Shown piece after piece: positions 59,172-64,000 of a stretch of 64,000 nucleotides of DNA. The stretch is from UBA4416 sp048498515 (lineage in GTDB: Bacteria; Bacteroidota; Bacteroidia; B-17B0; Aurantibacillaceae): assembly GCA_048498515.1 (NCBI GenBank), contig JBEHXV010000012.1:62001-126000 (forward strand). The letters run 5' to 3'. The translations under genes were made by a program, and so were the position numbers. Under the pieces are notes generated by a model. The model did not search any database and was not told the origin of the DNA. It saw only the letters and a program-made list of their open reading frames with translations. Position 1 is the stretch's first letter. Every line of letters starts with the position of its first letter.

Positions 59172-60233
59172 ATGAAAAATTACATAAACACAATCCTGCT
59201 TGGCTGCCTGTTTTTTTCGTTAAACATGAGTGCGGCTTATCGTGCGGCTGATATAACCTATAGATGGTTAAATGGTTACACTTATCAAATAAAGTATACC
59301 ACCTACACCACTAATTTTTCGCCCGATAATTACTGCGAAATTGATTCCATTTGCTTTGGTGATGGCAGCAATGGCGCATTGATACGCAGTAATGGTCCCT
59401 CTATTGACTGTGCTGTTCCGGCGCATGATGGCGTTGCGGTGTCCGCAACCGTAAAAATGAACGAATACGTTGTTATTCACACCTATCCAGGTCCGGGGAA
59501 TTATACCATTTGTTTTAATCAGCCAAACAGGAACGTCGGCATTACTAACATTCCCAGTTCCATTAACCAACCAATGTCCCTTGAATGTTTCTTAGCCATC
59601 TCCTCTTTTGGGGGGCCAAATACCAATCCCATTTTTTCAAACATACCTGTAGCGTTTGGTTGTATGAATAGCGGATGTTTTAGCTACGATCCGCAAGCTG
59701 CGGGTGACATTGACGGCGACAGTTTATCCTTTGAACTGGCTCCTTGCCTGGTTTCAGGTTTTATATACCCTAATGCCGGTACAGGTGGCACATTAAGCAT
59801 TAACCCTGTGACGGGTTTATTAAGCTGGTGCAATCCACAAGTTGCCGGCGATTACAACGTAGTGATACGAATTAAAGAGTGGAGGAATGATGGTAGCGGA
59901 AACTATTCACTGGTTGGCATTGTAAACAGAGATACCCAATTTACCATTGAAAGCTGCACAGGAATAAACGATATGACCGGTAAAAACCAGGACATAACAG
60001 TATACCCTAATCCTGTTAGCGATTACCTGGAAATTAAGTTTGGTGATGCATTTGATGAACCCTGCACCATTGAGCTCACCGACATTACCGGCAAAACAGT
60101 TACCTGCTTATGGAAAGACTCGGCTATTAAACCATCCATGACCTTTAGCACAAAAGAACTGAGCAGCGGCATTTACTTTGTAAAAGTGAGCAGTAAAAAT
60201 AAAACCCTTATCAAAAAATTAGTCAAGCAATAA
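59172..60233 (+). CDS. Secreted protein of the THNRAGEITY-type family, T9SS type A sorted (paralog 1)
   Basis: A 353-residue protein with a signal peptide (ILLGCLFFSLNMSAA). The N-terminal domain reads YRAADITYRWLNGYTYQIKY, CFGDGSNGALIRSNGP, YVVIHTYPGPGNYTICFNQPN and PQAAGDIDGDSLSFELAPC, followed by LSWCNPQVAGDYNVVIRIKEW. It is shared with both downstream genes. The C-terminus is a type A sorting domain (ITVYPNPVSDYLEIKFG, GIYFVKVS, LIKKLVKQ). It lacks the middle Ig-like part found in paralogs 2 and 3. Its function is unknown; a surface or secreted binding protein is likely. Confidence 0.82.
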   Translation: MKNYINTILLGCLFFSLNMSAAYRAADITYRWLNGYTYQIKYTTYTTNFSPDNYCEIDSICFGDGSNGALIRSNGPSIDCAVPAHDGVAVSATVKMNEYVVIHTYPGPGNYTICFNQPNRNVGITNIPSSINQPMSLECFLAISSFGGPNTNPIFSNIPVAFGCMNSGCFSYDPQAAGDIDGDSLSFELAPCLVSGFIYPNAGTGGTLSINPVTGLLSWCNPQVAGDYNVVIRIKEWRNDGSGNYSLVGIVNRDTQFTIESCTGINDMTGKNQDITVYPNPVSDYLEIKFGDAFDEPCTIELTDITGKTVTCLWKDSAIKPSMTFSTKELSSGIYFVKVSSKNKTLIKKLVKQ

Positions 60234-60242
60234 ATAAAAGGT

Positions 60243-62003
60243 ATGTTAAGATTGAAATTTGTTTTGGTGAGTTTATGTTGCATGGGTTTTTCTCTTGTAT
60301 CAAAAGCTACACATAACCGCGCGGGCGAAATTACCTATAAATGGCTTTATGGTTTTACCTATGAAATCAAAGTAACCACTTACACTAATATAGGAAGCTC
60401 TGGTCTTGCCGACCGCTGCCAGGATACCGTTTACTTTGGAGATGGAAGCCATGCAACCGTTAACAGGTCAAACGGACTAAGTACCATTTGCGCCGGTTTT
60501 GGCAACGATGGTGTTCCCATTAATTTTACCATTAAATTGAATGAGTATGTAACAATGCATACCTATCCCGGGCCAGGAAATTACATCATCAGCATGGAAG
60601 ATCCTAACCGGAATGCAGGGATTGTTAATGTTCCCAATTCGGTTAACCAGGTGTTTTACATCGAATCCTTATTGGTTATTTCAACCTCTGGTTCCACCCA
60701 TAATGACTCTCCAATACTTACATTTCCTCCCATCGACAAGGGCTGTCTTACTCAATGTTTTTACCACAATCCCGGTGCTTATGATACCGACGGCGACAGC
60801 TTGTCTTATGAATTGACGTATTGCAGAGGCACTGGCGGTGCAATATGTCCGGGCTACGCTTATCCTGCAAACGGTGGCGGAACATTTAAAGTTGATTCGG
60901 TAACGGGTACCCTTACCTGGTGTACACCACAGTTACAGGGCGAATACAACCTGGCCATGTATATTAAAGAATGGCGCATGGATGCCAGCAACCATTATGT
61001 ATTGATTGGTTATGTGATAAGGGATTTGCAGGTTGATATAGGAACCTGCAACAACAACGATCCTGATGTGGTTAATATAGCGGATACCTGTGTGGTAGCC
61101 ACCAGTAACCTTATCGTTAATGTTTCGGCAAACGACCCCGACGGCAACGTTCTTACACTCACGGCCAATGGTGAGCCCTTTCATACAGGCAGCACATCTT
61201 CTACTTTTACATCAACACCTGCCGCTTCGTCGGTCAACGGAACGTTTAGCTGGACCCCTGATCTTGCTGCTATCAGACGAATCCCTTACCAGGTAACGAT
61301 AAAAGCGGAAGACTCGAATCCACAAATTAACCTGGTGCATTTCAATACCTTTACCATAAAGGTATTACCCGATGGTCCAATAAATTTGTCAACTACTCCA
61401 TCCAACGATTTCATTGTATTAAAATGGAACAAGCCCTCAACCTATTCCACAACCGGAAATAATAAGCTTTTCAGGTACATGGTTTACCGCAAAACCGGCC
61501 TCTCCAATTGGGTTCATTCCAATAAGGAAACGATACCACCTGCTTACACAGGCTTTACCTTCTTAGGTTACAGCAACAACTCTGTGAATGATACCATCTT
61601 GTTCGATTTTAATTCCGGTAATCCTTTTACTCCCGCACAGGATTACAGCTATGTGGTATTGGCACAATACGACGACGGCTCTACAAGTTATGTTTCAAAT
61701 ATTGCGTCGAGCCAGATTTATGTGGGGATAAAGGAAATAGGCCTTGCAAATTCCGACATCAGCATTTCCCCTAATCCTGTTACCGAAACAGCACTCGTAT
61801 CTTTCAATAAACCGGTTGATGGGTCGTGCACCATTGAATTGGTTGATGTAACCGGCAGGAACATGAGAACCTTTGTAACCGATCGGTCTTCTGTTAAACA
61901 AAACACCTACGCCATTAATATGGAAGATTTTAATTCGGGCATTTATTTTATAAAGATCATCCACAACGATCAAATCATTACCAAAAAAATTATCAAGCAA
62001 TAA
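60243..62003 (+). CDS. Secreted protein, T9SS type A sorted (paralog 2)
   Basis: A 586-residue protein with signal peptide and the family start ATHNRAGEITYKWLYGFTYE. The shared domain has YFGDGSHATVNRSNGLS, YVTMHTYPGPGNYIISM, YDTDGDSLSYELTYCRG and LTWCTPQLQGEYNLAMYIKEW. After about residue 270 come cadherin- or Ig-like domains (VSANDPDGNVLTLTANGEPF, PYQVTIKAEDSNPQINLVHF) and a fibronectin-III-like part (FIVLKWNKPSTY). The end is a type A sorting domain (ISISPNPVTETALVSF, GIYFIKII). It follows paralog 1 by nine bases, so the three are probably one operon. Confidence 0.85.
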   Translation: MLRLKFVLVSLCCMGFSLVSKATHNRAGEITYKWLYGFTYEIKVTTYTNIGSSGLADRCQDTVYFGDGSHATVNRSNGLSTICAGFGNDGVPINFTIKLNEYVTMHTYPGPGNYIISMEDPNRNAGIVNVPNSVNQVFYIESLLVISTSGSTHNDSPILTFPPIDKGCLTQCFYHNPGAYDTDGDSLSYELTYCRGTGGAICPGYAYPANGGGTFKVDSVTGTLTWCTPQLQGEYNLAMYIKEWRMDASNHYVLIGYVIRDLQVDIGTCNNNDPDVVNIADTCVVATSNLIVNVSANDPDGNVLTLTANGEPFHTGSTSSTFTSTPAASSVNGTFSWTPDLAAIRRIPYQVTIKAEDSNPQINLVHFNTFTIKVLPDGPINLSTTPSNDFIVLKWNKPSTYSTTGNNKLFRYMVYRKTGLSNWVHSNKETIPPAYTGFTFLGYSNNSVNDTILFDFNSGNPFTPAQDYSYVVLAQYDDGSTSYVSNIASSQIYVGIKEIGLANSDISISPNPVTETALVSFNKPVDGSCTIELVDVTGRNMRTFVTDRSSVKQNTYAINMEDFNSGIYFIKIIHNDQIITKKIIKQ

Positions 62004-62013
62004 ATCATTCATC

Positions 62014-64000
62014 ATGTTCAGCATCAGGCATTATATCATCACACTTTTTTGTTTAGCCTTTGTTATACAGGCAAAAGCGACGCATAACCGTGCAGGGGAA
62101 ATTACGTACCAATGGCTTTATGGATATACCTATCGCATAAAAGTGACCACGTATACAAACATTGGCTCATCGGGCTTAGCCGACAGGTGTGCCGATACAG
62201 TAGATTTTGGGGATGGAAGCCCACGCAAGGAGGTACCAAGAACTAATGGGTTATCAAATATCTGTTCTCCGCCTGCAAGGGATGGCGAACCACTTTCCGG
62301 AACCATTAAATTAAATGAATATGTTGTTATTCATACTTTCCCGGGTCCGGGTAATTATAAAATAAGCATGCAGGATCCAAACAGGAATGCCGGTGTTATT
62401 AATTTACCCAACTCCGTCAACCAGGTATTTTATATTGAATCCCTGCTGGTGATCCCATCCTTCTCCACCCTCAAAAATGATTCTCCGGTATTAACCTTTC
62501 CTCCTATTGATAAAGGCTGCCTTGGTAAGTGCTTTATGCATAATCCCGGCGCCTATGATGTGGATGGCGATAGTTTATCCTACGAGTTAACCTATTGCAG
62601 GGGTATAGGCGGCGCCATGTGTCCCGGATACACGTATCCTGCAACCGGAGGCGGCACTTATAATGTAAACGCTACAACAGGAACGTTAACCTGGTGCTCG
62701 CCTCAATTACAGGGAGAATACAATTTAGCCATGATCATACGTGAATGGCGCAAAAAAGATGACGGGGAATATTTTTTAATAGGTTATGTGTTACGCGATC
62801 TGCAGGTGGATGTGAGCACCTGTATCAATAACTCACCCAGCATACTGGCTGTAACCGATACCTGCATTTTGGCAGGAACGTTATTGACCCGTACCATTAC
62901 AGCCACCGATCCTGATGGTGATGTGTTGACCTTGAATGCAAATGGCGGACCTTTTGGTGTTGTGCCTCCTGTGGCTACATTTGCAGCCCCTGTTACTTCC
63001 ACCCCGGCACACGGTTTATTCAGCTGGCAAACAAGCTGCGAGCACATTCGTAAAACGCCTTACCAGGTAACCATAAAAGCGGAAGACCAGGACCCAAACA
63101 TTAACCTTGTTGATTTTAAAACTTTTAATATTACCGTGGTAGCGCCACCGCCCCTTAATTTAACGGCAACCCCTTTGGGTACAAGTGTAAAACTGCAATG
63201 GAACCTTCCAACCTGCCAGCTCACTACGGGCAATAACAAAATATTATGTTATTATGTTTACCGTAAATCCGATTGCCTGCCATGGGTACATTCGTCATGC
63301 GAAACCGGTGTGCCGGGCTATACAGGGTTTACTTATATTGGCCGTACTACCGGCATCAACGATACTCAATTCCTTGATACAAACGCGGGCAACGGCTTAT
63401 CGCAGGGTACCAATTACAGCTACCTGGTAGTGGCCGTGTATACCGACGGTTCGCAAAGTTACGCCTCAAACCAGGTATGTGTGCAGCTAAAACGTGATGT
63501 ACCTATTTTAACGAATGTGGATGTTACCGCTACCGATGTTACCAATGGTTCTATTGACATTAAATGGATAAAACCGGTACTGGGTGTTAACGCGCTTGAT
63601 ACGGTTGCTGTTCCCGGCCCATACGAGTTCAGGTTAACGTATCACAGTGGCTTTACCGGAACCTTCACACCGGTTTACTCTGTTAGCCACCCGTATTTTG
63701 CCGGCTTTAACCAGGGGCCTGATACTTCATTCTCACACATTGGTAATGCGGGCTCACAGTTAAACACACAAACAATACCTCATACCTATAAAATTGAATT
63801 TTATGCCAACGGACAATTTGTAGGTGCGGGGCAAAAAGCTTCTTCCGTATTTCTGACACTGACACCTGGCGACAACCAAATGATCTTGAACTGGTCGGAA
63901 CAGGTGCCATGGTTAAATACCACAACCGAGATCTATGAAAAAGGCCCGTCTTCGTCCAGCTATGTATTAATTGGCAGCACTACACAACACCAGTATACTA
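62014..64000 (+). CDS. Secreted protein, paralog 3, cut by the window end
   Basis: An open frame from ATG at 62014 runs to the last base without a stop (662 codons visible). The signal peptide is MFSIRHYIITLFCLAFVIQA, then ATHNRAGEITYQWLYGYTYR. The shared domain matches paralog 2 closely (FGDGSPRKEVPRTNG, VVIHTFPGPGNYKISMQDPN, DVDGDSLSYELTYCRG, LTWCSPQLQGEYNLAMIIREW). Ig-like (ITATDPDGDVLTLNANGGPF) and fibronectin-like parts follow, and more than in paralog 2 since the frame is still open. It starts ten bases after paralog 2. A T9SS sorting domain is expected beyond the window. Confidence 0.85.
   Translation, partial: MFSIRHYIITLFCLAFVIQAKATHNRAGEITYQWLYGYTYRIKVTTYTNIGSSGLADRCADTVDFGDGSPRKEVPRTNGLSNICSPPARDGEPLSGTIKLNEYVVIHTFPGPGNYKISMQDPNRNAGVINLPNSVNQVFYIESLLVIPSFSTLKNDSPVLTFPPIDKGCLGKCFMHNPGAYDVDGDSLSYELTYCRGIGGAMCPGYTYPATGGGTYNVNATTGTLTWCSPQLQGEYNLAMIIREWRKKDDGEYFLIGYVLRDLQVDVSTCINNSPSILAVTDTCILAGTLLTRTITATDPDGDVLTLNANGGPFGVVPPVATFAAPVTSTPAHGLFSWQTSCEHIRKTPYQVTIKAEDQDPNINLVDFKTFNITVVAPPPLNLTATPLGTSVKLQWNLPTCQLTTGNNKILCYYVYRKSDCLPWVHSSCETGVPGYTGFTYIGRTTGINDTQFLDTNAGNGLSQGTNYSYLVVAVYTDGSQSYASNQVCVQLKRDVPILTNVDVTATDVTNGSIDIKWIKPVLGVNALDTVAVPGPYEFRLTYHSGFTGTFTPVYSVSHPYFAGFNQGPDTSFSHIGNAGSQLNTQTIPHTYKIEFYANGQFVGAGQKASSVFLTLTPGDNQMILNWSEQVPWLNTTTEIYEKGPSSSSYVLIGSTTQHQYT

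Overview
The window is chromosomal DNA of a member of the Bacteroidota. The evidence is direct. There are several type IX secretion (T9SS) C-terminal sorting domains, a PorP/SprF-family protein next to an OmpA protein, outer-membrane beta-barrels, promoters of the Bacteroidota TTTG / TAnnTTTG type and AT-rich intergenic DNA. The order and genus cannot be fixed from this window. I see no rRNA, tRNA, CRISPR array, prophage or insertion sequence. No stretch longer than 300 bases lacks a gene.

Layout. (1) 1-12.3 kb: the end of a LytTR regulator, a T9SS cargo protein with seven 49-residue repeats, an ArsR/SRPBCC operon, small secreted proteins, a helical-repeat protein, and a response regulator beside a large REC-PAS-GAF-PAS histidine kinase. 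(2) 12.3-26.8 kb: a signalling and envelope-stress island. It holds sigma-54 (rpoN), an NtrC-type sigma-54 activator in an operon with two histidine kinases, a divergent CHASE3-type kinase, three single-domain response regulators and a tail-anchored receiver-like protein. Among them lie many small envelope or stress genes: YtxH, holin-X family, DUF1328, DUF2541-like, a PRPP-synthetase-like small protein, a coiled-coil lipoprotein and a four-helix DUF2383-type protein. Most of the small genes, and one apparent small RNA, are preceded by closely similar TGGYA-N6-TTT sites with the -24/-12 geometry of sigma-54 promoters, often directly after the terminator of the preceding unit. I read this as a locally encoded sigma-54 regulon; it is the most interesting thing in the window. 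(3) 26.8-34.3 kb: a minus-strand T9SS/adhesin operon of repeat adhesin, type-B-sorted protein, PorP/SprF protein and OmpA protein with beta-sandwich repeats. (4) 34.4-39.7 kb: ExbB-ExbD-TonB-like genes, folC and an M1 aminopeptidase lipoprotein. (5) 39.8-47.1 kb: a Trp-rich repeat protein, an ECF sigma/anti-sigma pair, a 944-residue T9SS protein, a radical SAM/SPASM protein and kynureninase. (6) 47.1-59 kb: repeat-like hairpins, a GDSL hydrolase, a TPR-SpoIIE phosphatase, tatC, an AhpD-like protein, an ABC transporter whose permease is fused to an M1 peptidase, and the kup potassium transporter. (7) 59-64 kb: three tandem paralogous secreted proteins; the third runs off the window.

Several starts were moved downstream of the longest possible one because a promoter element or hairpin occupies the upstream part. 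Two short genes (25622-25792 and 19717-19893) were found by direct translation.
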